A stretch of DNA of 64,000 nucleotides from Microtetraspora sp. NBRC 16547 (GTDB taxonomy: Bacteria > Actinomycetota > Actinomycetes > Streptosporangiales > Streptosporangiaceae): NCBI RefSeq assembly GCF_030268965.1, contig NZ_BSSE01000002.1, forward strand, positions 248,001 to 312,000, written 5' to 3'. The notes below the pieces were generated by a model, which saw only the letters and a list, made by a program, of their open reading frames with translations, was not told the DNA's origin and did not search any database. A program made the position numbers and the translations under genes. Below are positions 24,794 through 34,064 of this stretch, one piece after another (position 1 is the first letter of the stretch; each line of letters opens with the position of its first letter).

Positions 24794-26854
24794 ATGCCTA
24801 GCGTCCGCATCGGGGTCGACACCGGAGGCACGTTCACCGACGTGGTTCTGGTCGACGAGCACACCGGCAAGATCGTGACAACCAAGACTCCTTCGACTCC
24901 TGCCAATCCGGCCGACGGGTTCATGGCGGGCGTGCACAAAGTTCTGGAGCTCCATGCCGGCGACCCCGGCGCGGGACCGGAGATCGGGTTGGACACCATC
25001 TCCGGGATCGTGCACGGCACGACGGTGGCGACCAACCAACTCCTGGAGGACCGCGCCGCCGGCACGGACCATCTCGGGTTCGTCACCACCGAGGGCTTCG
25101 AGTTCCTCCTGGAGATCGCGCGGCAGAGTGTGCCCGACGGGTACGGCAACTCCTACTTCTGGGTGAAGCCGCCGAGGATCGTCCCGGTGCACCGGGTCAA
25201 AACGGTGGGCGGGCGGCTCGACCACCTGGGCCGGGAGGTCCGCCCGTTCGACGAGGACGAGGCGGTGGCGGCGGCCCGCTGGTTCAAGGAGCACGGTGTC
25301 ACCGCGATCGGCGTCTGCTTCCTCCACTCGTACGCCGACCCCGCGCACGAGCTCCGGATGCGGGAGGTGCTCGAACGCGAGCACCCCGAGGCCGTCGTGT
25401 CGCTGTCGAGCGAGGTGCTCCGGGAGTACCGGGAGTACGAGCGATCCGTGACCACGCTGGTCGACGCCGCCGTCAAGCCGGTCATGCGGAGGTACATCCA
25501 GAACCTCTCCGACCGGCTCGGCCGCCAGTTCTCGATCATGAAGAGCAACGGCGGCGTGCTGTCCGCCGCCGAGGTCGTCCACCAGCCGATCACCACCGTC
25601 CTGTCCGGCCCCGCGGCGGGCGCGCTCGGCGCGGCCCTGATCGCCGGTACGGCCGGCCGCCCGAGCGTGATCACCCTGGACGGCGGCGGGACCTCCACCG
25701 ACGTCGCGGTGGTGGTCGAGGGCGAGCCGTCCCTGACCACCGAGGGCAGCATCGGCCGCTACCCCTGCAAGATCCCGATGATCGACATCGTCACCGTGGG
25801 AGCAGGCGGCGGCTCGATCGCGTGGATCTCCCCCGAGGGAACGCTGAAGGTTGGCCCGAAGTCCGCGGGAGCCGACCCGGGGCCGATCTGCTACGGCAGG
25901 GGCGGCACCGAGGTGACGGTCACCGATGCGCACGTCTTCCTCGGCCGGGTGCCCCCGCACCTGCTCGGCGGCGAGATCCCGCTCGACGTGGCGGCGGCCA
26001 GGGCGGGCATCGAGGCCCTGGCCGGCAAGCTCGGGCTGACACCGGAGCGCTGCGCCACCGGCATCCTGGAGATCAGCGCCTTCAACCAGTCCAACGCGAT
26101 CAGGCAGATCACGGTCAAGCGCGGGCTGGACGTGCGCGACTTCCCGATGGTCGCCTTCGGCGGGTCCGGCCCGTTGCTGGCCTGCCGCCTGATCGACATC
26201 CTCGGGCTGCCCGCCGCCGTCGTGCCGCCCAACCCGGGCAACGTCTCCGCGTTCGGGCTGCTCACGGTCGACGTCAAGAACGACTACGTCCGCACGCACG
26301 TCTCCCGCGCGCCCGCGCCGGACGCGCTCGCCGCGATCTACGCGGAGCTGGAGGCCCAGGCCGCGGACGCGCTCGACCGTGAGGGGTTCACCGACCACGT
26401 GTACGCCCGCAGCGCCGACCTCCGCTACTACGGCCAGGCGTACGAGGTCCGGGTGCCCGTCCCCGGCGGCGCCGTCGACGACGCGTGGTGCGCGGCCGTG
26501 GTCGAACGCTTCCACACCGAGCACGAGAAGCTCTACGGGTACGGCTACCGCGACGATCCCCGCCACGCCGTCGAATGGGTCAACCTGCGCGTCTCCGGCA
26601 TCGGGCCGATCACGCGCCCCGCCGTCGCCCGCGTACCGGAGCAGGTGGGCGAGGCGAGCCCGGTGGCGACGCGCGAGGTGTTCTACGAGCAGTGGGGACG
26701 CACCGTGATCTACCGCCGCGCGGATCTCGGCGCCGGCGCCGTCGTCAGGGGCCCGGCCGTCGTCGAGGAGTACGGCTCCACCCTGCCCGTCCACCCCGGT
26801 TTCACCGCCACGGTGGACGACCACGGAAACCTGGTCCTGGTGAGCGACCGATGA
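24794..26854 (+). CDS. hyuA: Hydantoinase/oxoprolinase family protein, subunit A (HyuA)
   Basis: 686-residue HyuA-type ATPase. The N-terminal actin-like phosphate loop RIGVDTGGTFTDVVLVDE (residues 5-22) and a second one, ITLDGGGTSTDVAVV (near 296), are clear; HGTTVATNQLLE and GYGYRDD follow. With HyuB it forms an ATP-dependent amidohydrolase (5-oxoproline, N-methylhydantoin) or related carboxylase; which ring is attacked cannot be read from sequence. The ATG at 24794 gives the standard N-terminus but has a poor ribosome-binding site. It overlaps hyuB by ATGA. Given the nearby nitrogen genes, use of a hydantoin-like nitrogen source is plausible. Confidence 0.9.
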   Translation: MPSVRIGVDTGGTFTDVVLVDEHTGKIVTTKTPSTPANPADGFMAGVHKVLELHAGDPGAGPEIGLDTISGIVHGTTVATNQLLEDRAAGTDHLGFVTTEGFEFLLEIARQSVPDGYGNSYFWVKPPRIVPVHRVKTVGGRLDHLGREVRPFDEDEAVAAARWFKEHGVTAIGVCFLHSYADPAHELRMREVLEREHPEAVVSLSSEVLREYREYERSVTTLVDAAVKPVMRRYIQNLSDRLGRQFSIMKSNGGVLSAAEVVHQPITTVLSGPAAGALGAALIAGTAGRPSVITLDGGGTSTDVAVVVEGEPSLTTEGSIGRYPCKIPMIDIVTVGAGGGSIAWISPEGTLKVGPKSAGADPGPICYGRGGTEVTVTDAHVFLGRVPPHLLGGEIPLDVAAARAGIEALAGKLGLTPERCATGILEISAFNQSNAIRQITVKRGLDVRDFPMVAFGGSGPLLACRLIDILGLPAAVVPPNPGNVSAFGLLTVDVKNDYVRTHVSRAPAPDALAAIYAELEAQAADALDREGFTDHVYARSADLRYYGQAYEVRVPVPGGAVDDAWCAAVVERFHTEHEKLYGYGYRDDPRHAVEWVNLRVSGIGPITRPAVARVPEQVGEASPVATREVFYEQWGRTVIYRRADLGAGAVVRGPAVVEEYGSTLPVHPGFTATVDDHGNLVLVSDR

Positions 26855-28713
26855 CGACCAACGAGCAGAGGAGCGAGCGGATGACTCTGGCGGACCCGGT
26901 ACTCGTGGAGATCGTGGAAGGGACGCTCGCCTCGGTCGAGAAGGAGGTCGAGACCGCCATCGCGCGGACGGCCCGCTCGCCGATGATCCGCGACGCGCAC
27001 GACTTCCGCGCCGGCATCCACGACGTACGGCTCCGCAAGCTGACCGGCCGGTCGTACTCCGCGCTGGTCCAGCCGATCGTCCGGGACTTCCCCCTGGACA
27101 CGATGAAGCCCGGCGACGTCTTCTTCCACAACGACGTCTACCTGTCCGAGGGCGGGATCGGCCACCTCCCGGACCTGTGCGTGACGGTCCCGGTGTTCCG
27201 CAAGGGCGAGGTGGTGGCCTTCGTGCAGGCGTTCGGCCACCACGACGACATCGGCGGGGCCGTACCCGGATCGATGCCGTCGCACGCGCGCAGCGCCTTC
27301 GAGGAGGGCCTGATGGTCCCTCCGATCAAGCTGTGGGACCAGGGCGTGCCCAACCGCGCCGCGCTGACGATCATGACGCGCAACTCGCGGATGCCCGACT
27401 CGCTCGCGGGCGACCTCGACGCCGAGTGCTCCGCGTGCCTGATGGGCTCCCGGCGGCTGGGCGAGCTCTTCGACCGGTACGGCCGCGAAGCCGTCGAGGC
27501 ATGCTTCGACGCGATCATCACCAAGACGACGGAGACGTTCCGCAGGGAGCTGCTGGCGAAGATCCCCGAGGGCGTCCACGTCTGGGAGGACTACGCCGAA
27601 CACGACGGCGTGGACGAGCCCCGGCTGCACACGCAGCGGATCACGCTGACCGTGGACCACGCCGCCGAGGTTCCGCTGACGATCGACTTCACCGGCACGT
27701 CGCCGCAGGCCAAGGGGCCGATCAACCACGCGGGCGACTACGCGGACGGCGTCTTCCTCAAGAAGTGGCTCGCGCCGATCCTGCGCAACCTCGCCGACAC
27801 CCCGGAGCGGATGGCGGAGCTCGACGTCAACGAGGGCGTCGTCCCGCTGATCAAGATGGTGTTCCCGGAGAAGGGCACACTGCTGACGCCGATCTTCCCG
27901 GCGCCGACCAACGCGCGGACGTTCGTGATCCTGCGCCTGCTCGGGGTGCTCGCGGGCGTGCTGGCCAAGGCGACCGGCGGCCGCATGCCCGCCGACCAGG
28001 AGACCATCAGGTACACCGGCGTCTACGGCGATTCGGACGACGGGCCGTACCTCATGCGGGAGGTCCTCGGCGGCGGTTCCGGCGGCCGGTGGTACGCCGA
28101 CGGCGAGGACACGATCCACGTCGTCCCCGACTCGCGCAACATCCCGGTGGAGTTCGCCGAGGCCCGCTGGCCGTTCCGGGTGGAGCGTCTCGGGCTGGCC
28201 GTCGACAGCGGCGGCGCGGGGGAGTACCGCGGCGGCCTGGGCTACGACAAGCACATCCGCATGCTGCGTGACGCGTCGTTCATGTCGATCGCCGACCGGT
28301 CCATCCTGTCGTGCTGGGGCGTCGACGGAGGCCGCGCGGGCAAGCCGTTCGTCGTCACGGTCGACGGTGAGGAGATGGAGGGCCTGGTCGACGACTTCCC
28401 GGTCCGCGCGGGGGAGATCGTCCGGGTTCGCACCACCGGCGGTGGCGGGTGGGGCTCGCCGTACGACCGTTCCCCCGAGGCGGTCGCCGCCGACGTCCGC
28501 GACGGCAAGGTCTCGTTCGAGGCCGCCAGGGAGGACTACGGCGTTGCCCTGCACGGCTCCCGCGACGATGTGCGGATCGACGAGGAGCGGACCGCCGAGC
28601 TGCGGGAGTCCCTCCGGGCCGCCGTGCCGGAGGGATCGCCCTTCTTCGACCGCGGCCCCGGGTACCCCACCCTCTCCGGCGGCCTCCCGTACGCCGAGGT
28701 GGACATCGTCTGA
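26851..28713 (+). CDS. hyuB: Hydantoinase B/oxoprolinase family protein (HyuB)
   Basis: 620-residue HyuB partner. Typical features are SPMIRDAHDFRAGI, GDVFFHNDVYLSEGGIGHLPD, the metal-site-like FGHHDDIGG, and the C-terminal glycine-rich TTGGGGWGSPYDRSPEAVA. It starts at ATG 26851 overlapping the hyuA stop; an in-frame ATG at 26881 has a better AGAGGAG upstream and could be the real start, which would drop ten residues. A strong bidirectional terminator follows. The two subunits together are the functional enzyme. Confidence 0.9.
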   Translation: MTTNEQRSERMTLADPVLVEIVEGTLASVEKEVETAIARTARSPMIRDAHDFRAGIHDVRLRKLTGRSYSALVQPIVRDFPLDTMKPGDVFFHNDVYLSEGGIGHLPDLCVTVPVFRKGEVVAFVQAFGHHDDIGGAVPGSMPSHARSAFEEGLMVPPIKLWDQGVPNRAALTIMTRNSRMPDSLAGDLDAECSACLMGSRRLGELFDRYGREAVEACFDAIITKTTETFRRELLAKIPEGVHVWEDYAEHDGVDEPRLHTQRITLTVDHAAEVPLTIDFTGTSPQAKGPINHAGDYADGVFLKKWLAPILRNLADTPERMAELDVNEGVVPLIKMVFPEKGTLLTPIFPAPTNARTFVILRLLGVLAGVLAKATGGRMPADQETIRYTGVYGDSDDGPYLMREVLGGGSGGRWYADGEDTIHVVPDSRNIPVEFAEARWPFRVERLGLAVDSGGAGEYRGGLGYDKHIRMLRDASFMSIADRSILSCWGVDGGRAGKPFVVTVDGEEMEGLVDDFPVRAGEIVRVRTTGGGGWGSPYDRSPEAVAADVRDGKVSFEAAREDYGVALHGSRDDVRIDEERTAELRESLRAAVPEGSPFFDRGPGYPTLSGGLPYAEVDIV

Positions 28714-28738
28714 GCGAACCGAGACGAACGCCGGCCCT

Positions 28739-28767
28739 CGCCGCCCGGGGCCTCGCCCCGGGCGGCG
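28739..28767. terminator. Bidirectional hairpin between hyuB and a secreted-protein gene
   Basis: A perfect 13-bp GC stem (CGCCGCCCGGGGC and complement) with a 3-nt loop lies between the convergent genes. Confidence 0.8.
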
Positions 28768-28828
28768 GGCGCCGACGGGCCCGGCCGCCCGTTCAGGCGG
28801 CGAGGCCTACGGGTTGCGAGTCAGGCGC

Positions 28829-29311
28829 TCATCCCGCGCGCCAGGGATTCGTGAGGCGCATGGCCGTCCCGTCGCCATTGGGATTCGCTTGCAGCACCAT
28901 GAATGCCTCGTCGTCGATGTCGAGCGAGAGGGTCCTGGATTGCCACACTCCGTTGCATTCCGTGGTCGAGACCCGCCCGACGCCCCCGTGCCGCCACAGC
29001 ATCAAGCGGGCGCAGCGGCCGTCGCCCGGGCCGGAGTCGCGGAGTTGCGCGGAGACGGTGACCCAGACGCGCTTGTCGGCGGTGTCCTTGCGCCAGGTGA
29101 TCGTGACGTTCCTGAGCTGGGCCCTGGCCTTCCCGGTCTCGGGATACTGCAGGTAGGAGTACCGGAACGTCTTGACGTAGACGCTCCGCTGGGCCGACGC
29201 CGACGTGGTGGACGACGTGGTGGACGCGAAGGCGGCCGAGGCCGCCGACGGGGCGGCGAGCGCCGCGAGGGTCAGGCCGGCGGCGAGTACGGCGCGGAGA
29301 GGTCGATTCAC
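28829..29311 (-). CDS. Secreted protein of unknown function
   Basis: 160-residue protein with a classical Sec signal peptide (basic MNRPLR, hydrophobic core, cleavage near ASAAFA around residue 27). The mature part is small, beta-rich in appearance (SVYVKTFRYSYLQYPETGKARAQ..., shown here only by its first residues) with two cysteines likely disulfide-bonded. No family was recognised. The GTG start at 29311 is preceded by CGGGGGC. It is divergent from the SARP regulator across a 186-bp region with heptamer repeats, so it may be under that regulator's control. Confidence 0.75.
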   Translation of the reverse strand: MNRPLRAVLAAGLTLAALAAPSAASAAFASTTSSTTSASAQRSVYVKTFRYSYLQYPETGKARAQLRNVTITWRKDTADKRVWVTVSAQLRDSGPGDGRCARLMLWRHGGVGRVSTTECNGVWQSRTLSLDIDDEAFMVLQANPNGDGTAMRLTNPWRAG

Positions 29312-29360
29312 GGTGCCCCCGTTGGTGGTGACTGTGCTTGGGGTGAGGATCCGACACGTC

Positions 29361-29390
29361 GGTATACGGGCGGTATATCGGTCGGGATAT
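29361..29390. promoter_or_regulatory. Heptamer direct repeats, SARP-type binding site
   Basis: GGTATAC (29361), GGTATAT (29372) and GGGATAT (29384) recur at 11- and 12-bp spacing. SARP proteins bind heptameric direct repeats on one face of the helix, typically at an 11-bp period. An 8-bp palindrome CGATATCG follows at 29410-29417 and a perfect TTGACA at 29434, 64 bp before the SARP start. Confidence 0.6.
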
Positions 29391-29497
29391 CGGCTACGCG
29401 GTCACGGCTCGATATCGACGCCCCTTGGCGATCTTGACAATGTGATTTGCCCGCGAAAGATGGCTATTGACTGAAATTTCACGAACGTGAGGCGTGA

Positions 29498-32400
29498 GTG
29501 GAGTTCCGCATTCTCGGGCCGTTGGCCGTGTCGAACGGGGGCACGGACGGCGGCGCCGACGGGGGCACAGACGCGGACGTCGACGTCGACATCGGAGGCG
29601 CGGGAAAGCCGCGGCTCCTACTCGCCCTCCTCCTGTCACGGGCGCGGAACCCTGCCCCCATCGACTGGCTGACCGGGGCCATGTGGGGCGACGACCCCCC
29701 GCCGTCCGCCCGGCGCAACATCCAGCTGTACGTGTACCGGCTGCGGCGCCTCCTCGGCCCGGAACGCATCCTCGGCCATCGGGACGCGTACTCCATCGAC
29801 GCCTCCGACGAGGAGGTCGACGCGCTGCGGTTCCGGCGGCTGACCGATGAGGGGGACGCCGCGCTCGCGGAGGGCAGCCACGGCCGGGCGGCCGAGTGCT
29901 TCAAGGAGGCGCTCGCGCTGTGGCGTGCCGAGCCGTACGGCGACTTCCCGGAATGCGCGCCCCTCGCCTTCGAGGCGGACCAGCTCACGCAGTTGCGCAT
30001 CGCGGCGCAGGAACGCTGCGCGGAGGCCGAGCTGGCGCTGGGCCGCGGCACCTCGCTGGTCCCGGAGCTGTCCGAGCTGGCGCGCCGCCACTCGCTGCAC
30101 GAGCGGTTCAGCGCCCAGTTGATGCTCGCGCTCTACCGGGCGGGCCGCAGGGGCGAGGCCCTGGAGATCTTCCAGCGGATCCGGGGAGAGCTCGTCGCCG
30201 AGCTGGGGCTGGAGCCCGGCGCCGAGCTCCGCGAGCTGCACCGGCGCATGCTCGCCGAAGACGTACGGCTCCTGCCCGAGTTCCCCGGGCCGCCGAGCCG
30301 GTTGCCGCCGGACATCGGCGACTTCGTGGGACGCGACGACGAGCTCGTCCTGATCGAGCAGCACCTGTCGGCCAGGGAACCCCGAGCCGAGTCCGGCGCC
30401 GTGCCGGTGGTCGTCGTCTCGGGACAGGGCGGGGTCGGCAAGAGCACCCTCGCCGTGCGCGCGGCGCACCGGCTCCGGCAGTCCTATCCCGGCGGGTCGC
30501 TGTACATCGGCCTGCGGGGGACCGAGGAGCAGCCGCTGTCGCCGATGGAGGCGCTGGAGCGGCTGCTCCGGATCCTGGGGGTCGAGGTGCCCGGCGACGG
30601 CGCCGGTCTCGACGAGACGGCCGGGCGGTTCCGCCAGGCACTGCAGGGGCGGCGCCTGCTCGTCGTCCTCGACGACGCCGGGAGCGTGGAGCAGATCCGG
30701 CCGCTGATCCCGGGCGATCCGGGCTGCGGCGTGATCGTCACCAGCCGGCGCCGGCTGGCCGGCCTTCCGAGCACCGGCCGGGTCGAGATGCGGGTCCTCT
30801 CCGACGCCGAGGGCGTGCATCTGCTGAGCCAGGTCGCCGGCCGCGAGCGGGTGCGGGCCGAGCCGGACGAGGCCGCCGAGGTCGTACGGCTCTGCGCCGG
30901 CCTGCCCCTGGCCGTGCGCATCGCGGCGGCTCGGCTCGCCACGCGCCCACACTGGGCGATCTCCGACCTCGCGAGGAGGCTCGCGGACGAGCGCCGCCGC
31001 CTGGACGAGCTGGCCGTGGACGACCTGGACGTCCGCGCGAGCGTCGCGCTCGGCTACCGGGGACTGGCGGCGGACCAGCGCCGGGCCCTACGGCTGATCA
31101 GCCTGCTGGGATCGAGCGGGTTCGCCACCCGGGCCGTCGCCGCGCTCCTCGACCTGCCCTCGGACCGGGCACTCGAACAGGTCGAGGAACTGGTCGACCA
31201 CCGGCTCCTGGAGATCGTCGGCGGACGGGGCCCCGACCTGCGCTGCCGTACGCACGACCTCGTCCGGGTCTACGCGGCCGAGCGGGCCGCGGCGGTGGAA
31301 GCCCCCGAGAAGATCGCCGCAGCGGTCGAACGGGTGGCCGTCGCCAGTCTGCGGATGATGGGCACGATGGACGCGCGGCTGCCGCTGGCGCTGCCGAGGG
31401 TCCACCGCCGGCCCGAGCACGCCGGGCACGCCGAGTGCGGACCGGCTCCCGGTCCCGGCTGGCTCGCCGCCGAGGAGGAGTTCCTCGTCGGCCTGGTCGA
31501 ACGCGTCGCGCAGTCCGGGTTCGACGAGCTGGCCTACGCCCTCACCGAGGCGCTGGTACACGCGCTGTTCGCCGTCGGCAACAGGTTCGACCCCTGGAAC
31601 CGCGCGCTCGACGCCGCCCACGCGGCCGCGCGAGCCGCCCGCAGCCGCCGGGCCGAGGCGGCGGTCGAGAGCGGGCTGGGACAACTGCGGTACTGCGAGG
31701 ACCGGTTCGCCGGCGCCAAACGGCATTTCACCCGCGCCCTGCGCCTCTACCGGGAGCTCGGCGACACGTGCGGCGAGGCGAACGCGCTGAACGGCCTGGG
31801 AACCGTGCACAAGGAGCTCGGGGAGCACAGGGAGGCGATACCACTGCTCACCCGGGCGCGGCGGCTCTGCCAGGAGTTCGGGGACGGCGAGGGCGTCGCG
31901 CACGCGCTCTACGGCCTGGGCGTCGCGCACCGGGAAATGGGCGCGGACCGGCGGGCGCTCGGCCGGTTGGGCCTGGCGGTACGGGCGTTCCGTCTGGCCG
32001 GACATTACCCCGGCGAGATCATCGCCATCCGCGGCATCGGCCTGGTGTTCCGGGCCAGGGGAGACCTCACGCGGGCGGAGGAGTGGTGCGCGGAGGCGCA
32101 CCGGCGGGCGGCCGGGATCACGGACCGGCACCTGCGGTGCTACACCGGCCAAGCTCTGGCCAAGGTCTGGCTCCGCACCGGGAGGACGGCAGAGGCCGAG
32201 CGGCTGCTCGCCGCCGGGCTGGAGACGAGCGCCGAGCTGGGTGACCGGTTCGGTACGGCACTCGCCCTGCGGACCCTCGGCGAGGCGCATCTCGCCGCGG
32301 GACGTCCCGGACGGGCGCTCGACCACCTCCACCTTGCCATGGCCGAGTGGGAGGACATGGAACACGACCTCTGGGCCGCCCGTACCCACCGGGACATGGG

Positions 32401-32566
32401 CGCGGCGTGGGCCCTGCTCGACGGTTGCCCGGCCGCGCACGACCACTGGCGCTCCGCCCTGCGCACCTTCACGCGGACGGGCGTACGCGAGGCGGGCGAG
32501 CTGACCGCCTGGCGCCGCCGATGGGGCTGCCACTGCGACCTCCCGGACGTCCACGAAGATCGATGA
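29498..32566 (+). CDS. AfsR/SARP family regulator with NB-ARC and TPR domains
   Basis: 1022-residue regulator. An OmpR-type winged helix occupies residues 1 to about 90 (MEFRILGPLAV start, RLLLALLLSRA recognition region, NIQLYVYRLRRLLG), followed by the bacterial transcriptional activation domain (about 95-250). An NB-ARC ATPase follows, with Walker A GQGGVGKST at 309-317 and a Walker-B-like LLVVLDDA near residue 388. The C-terminal half (about 700-1000) is a tetratricopeptide array with clear GLGTVHKELGEHREAI-type units. Such STAND regulators activate secondary-metabolite or developmental promoters. A Gly/Asp-rich insertion after residue 12 is odd for this domain. Start GTG 29498. No biosynthetic cluster adjoins it in the window. 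Confidence 0.92.
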   Translation: MEFRILGPLAVSNGGTDGGADGGTDADVDVDIGGAGKPRLLLALLLSRARNPAPIDWLTGAMWGDDPPPSARRNIQLYVYRLRRLLGPERILGHRDAYSIDASDEEVDALRFRRLTDEGDAALAEGSHGRAAECFKEALALWRAEPYGDFPECAPLAFEADQLTQLRIAAQERCAEAELALGRGTSLVPELSELARRHSLHERFSAQLMLALYRAGRRGEALEIFQRIRGELVAELGLEPGAELRELHRRMLAEDVRLLPEFPGPPSRLPPDIGDFVGRDDELVLIEQHLSAREPRAESGAVPVVVVSGQGGVGKSTLAVRAAHRLRQSYPGGSLYIGLRGTEEQPLSPMEALERLLRILGVEVPGDGAGLDETAGRFRQALQGRRLLVVLDDAGSVEQIRPLIPGDPGCGVIVTSRRRLAGLPSTGRVEMRVLSDAEGVHLLSQVAGRERVRAEPDEAAEVVRLCAGLPLAVRIAAARLATRPHWAISDLARRLADERRRLDELAVDDLDVRASVALGYRGLAADQRRALRLISLLGSSGFATRAVAALLDLPSDRALEQVEELVDHRLLEIVGGRGPDLRCRTHDLVRVYAAERAAAVEAPEKIAAAVERVAVASLRMMGTMDARLPLALPRVHRRPEHAGHAECGPAPGPGWLAAEEEFLVGLVERVAQSGFDELAYALTEALVHALFAVGNRFDPWNRALDAAHAAARAARSRRAEAAVESGLGQLRYCEDRFAGAKRHFTRALRLYRELGDTCGEANALNGLGTVHKELGEHREAIPLLTRARRLCQEFGDGEGVAHALYGLGVAHREMGADRRALGRLGLAVRAFRLAGHYPGEIIAIRGIGLVFRARGDLTRAEEWCAEAHRRAAGITDRHLRCYTGQALAKVWLRTGRTAEAERLLAAGLETSAELGDRFGTALALRTLGEAHLAAGRPGRALDHLHLAMAEWEDMEHDLWAARTHRDMGAAWALLDGCPAAHDHWRSALRTFTRTGVREAGELTAWRRRWGCHCDLPDVHEDR

Positions 32567-32785
32567 TCCGGTCAGAGTGCGGGAGTCGGGGCGGGCGACC
32601 CTTTCGCGATCAGCAGACGCCGGATCGCCTCGGTGTGCTCGCCGCACGTCGCGGGCGCGGCAGACGTCGCGACCGTGGGGTCGTGCGAGGTTCTCGTCGA
32701 AATTATGTGCGTTTATCGCGGAATCTGGCAATCGTGAAGACAGGGGCTCCGGAATGATCGTTCCAAGGGGGTGCGGTTGGCATGA

Positions 32786-32819
32786 CCTGCCAGTTCCTTC
32801 GATGAGAAGACCTGGCAGG
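32786..32819 (+). promoter_or_regulatory. Inverted repeat in the CoA-transferase leader
   Basis: CCTGCCAG and CTGGCAGG, 18 nt apart, lie 37 bp before the TTG start in a 289-bp leader that otherwise shows nothing recognisable. It may be an operator or a leader hairpin. Confidence 0.35.
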
Positions 32820-32855
32820 CTAGCGGTAACACCTGAGCCGCATGGGAGGACGATC

Positions 32856-34064
32856 TTGCGGGGACCGCTGGATGACATCGTCGTTCTGGACCTGTCCCGG
32901 GCGCTGGCCGGGCCGCACGCCGGTCAGATGCTCGGCGACCTGGGCGCCCATGTGATCAAGGTGGAACATCCGTCGTCGGGGGACGAGTCGCGCGGGTGGG
33001 GGCCGCCGTTCGTTGGCCCAGATCACGACATATCCACATACTTCCTTGCGGCCAACCGCAACAAGCAGTCCGTCACGGTCGACATGAAGACCACCGAGGG
33101 CAAGGAACTCATCGAGCGGCTCGTACGGCAGAGCGACGTGCTGATCGAGAACTTCCGCACCGGCGTCCTCGACCGGCTCGGCTTCCCGGTGGAGCGGCTG
33201 CACGAGCTCAACCCCCGCCTCGTCGTCCTGTCGATCACCGGGTTCGGGCACGACGGTCCCGAGGGCGGCCGTCCCGGCTACGACCAGATCGCCCAGGGCG
33301 AGGCCGGCCTCATGTCGCTCACCGGGCCGTCCGCGGACGAGCCGTACCGCGTGGGCGCCTCGATCGCGGACCTGCTCGGCGGCATCCACGGGGCGTACGG
33401 TGTCGTCGCCGCGCTCTACGAGCGTGAGAGGACAGGCAAGGGCAAGGTCGTGCGAACGTCCCTGCTCGCCTCGGTCGTCGGCGTGCACGCCTACCACGGC
33501 ACCGCCTGGACGGTCGGCGGCCAGGTGCCGAAGGCCGCCGGGAACCACCACGCATCCATCGCGCCCTACGGCGCCTTCCGCTGCGCCGACGGCATGATCC
33601 AGATCGCGGTCGCCAACGAGGGCCAGTGGCGCAAGGTCGCCACCCTGCTCGGCATCGACCCCGACACCCCGAAATACGCGAACAACCGGCAGCGGTTCGC
33701 ACACCGCGACGAGCTGATCGGCGACCTGGAGAAGGCCCTCGCCCAGCACGACCGGGCGCACTGGCTCGCCGCCCTGGGTGAGCTCGGCATCCCCGCGGGC
33801 GCCATCCGCACCATCGACGAGGTGTACGCCTGGGACCAGGTCAGGTCGCAGGGACTGCTCGTCGAGGTGGACCACCCCGTGCTCGGGCCGATCGAGCTGC
33901 CCGGCCCGCCCCTGCGCTTCGGGGACGCGGGATCCGGCGAGGAGCACCCGCGCCGCCATGTCGCGCCGCCCCTGCTGGGACAGGACAACGACGCGGTGCT
34001 CGGCTGGCTCCGTGCGCGTGAGAGCGAGTCCGAACGCTCGCCCGAGAGTGAGCGACGCCGATGA
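32856..34064 (+). CDS. CaiB/BaiF family (type III) CoA-transferase
   Basis: 402-residue family III CoA-transferase, moving CoA between carboxylic acids through an aspartyl-CoA thioester. The N-terminus LDDIVVLDLSRALAGPHAGQ, the segment ANRNKQSV, and catalytic Asp172 in GASIADLLGG agree with the family (Asp169 in formyl-CoA transferase). TTG 32856 has an ideal GGGAGG 6 nt upstream; an in-frame ATG at 32802 lacks one. It overlaps the next gene, a carboxyltransferase, by ATGA, implying tight co-expression. Together they suggest activation of an organic acid to its CoA ester followed by (de)carboxylation; the acid is not known. Confidence 0.88.
   Translation: MRGPLDDIVVLDLSRALAGPHAGQMLGDLGAHVIKVEHPSSGDESRGWGPPFVGPDHDISTYFLAANRNKQSVTVDMKTTEGKELIERLVRQSDVLIENFRTGVLDRLGFPVERLHELNPRLVVLSITGFGHDGPEGGRPGYDQIAQGEAGLMSLTGPSADEPYRVGASIADLLGGIHGAYGVVAALYERERTGKGKVVRTSLLASVVGVHAYHGTAWTVGGQVPKAAGNHHASIAPYGAFRCADGMIQIAVANEGQWRKVATLLGIDPDTPKYANNRQRFAHRDELIGDLEKALAQHDRAHWLAALGELGIPAGAIRTIDEVYAWDQVRSQGLLVEVDHPVLGPIELPGPPLRFGDAGSGEEHPRRHVAPPLLGQDNDAVLGWLRARESESERSPESERRR

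Noticed and set aside
28821-29357. Longer alternative frame overlapping the secreted-protein gene on the minus strand
   Set aside because: It is a different frame of the same strand with Arg/Pro-rich low-complexity translation; the called gene has a signal peptide and ribosome-binding site.
29434-29439. TTGACA upstream of the SARP gene as a full sigma-70-type promoter
   Set aside because: No good -10 box lies at 16-19 bp spacing; only the -35-like hexamer could be noted.
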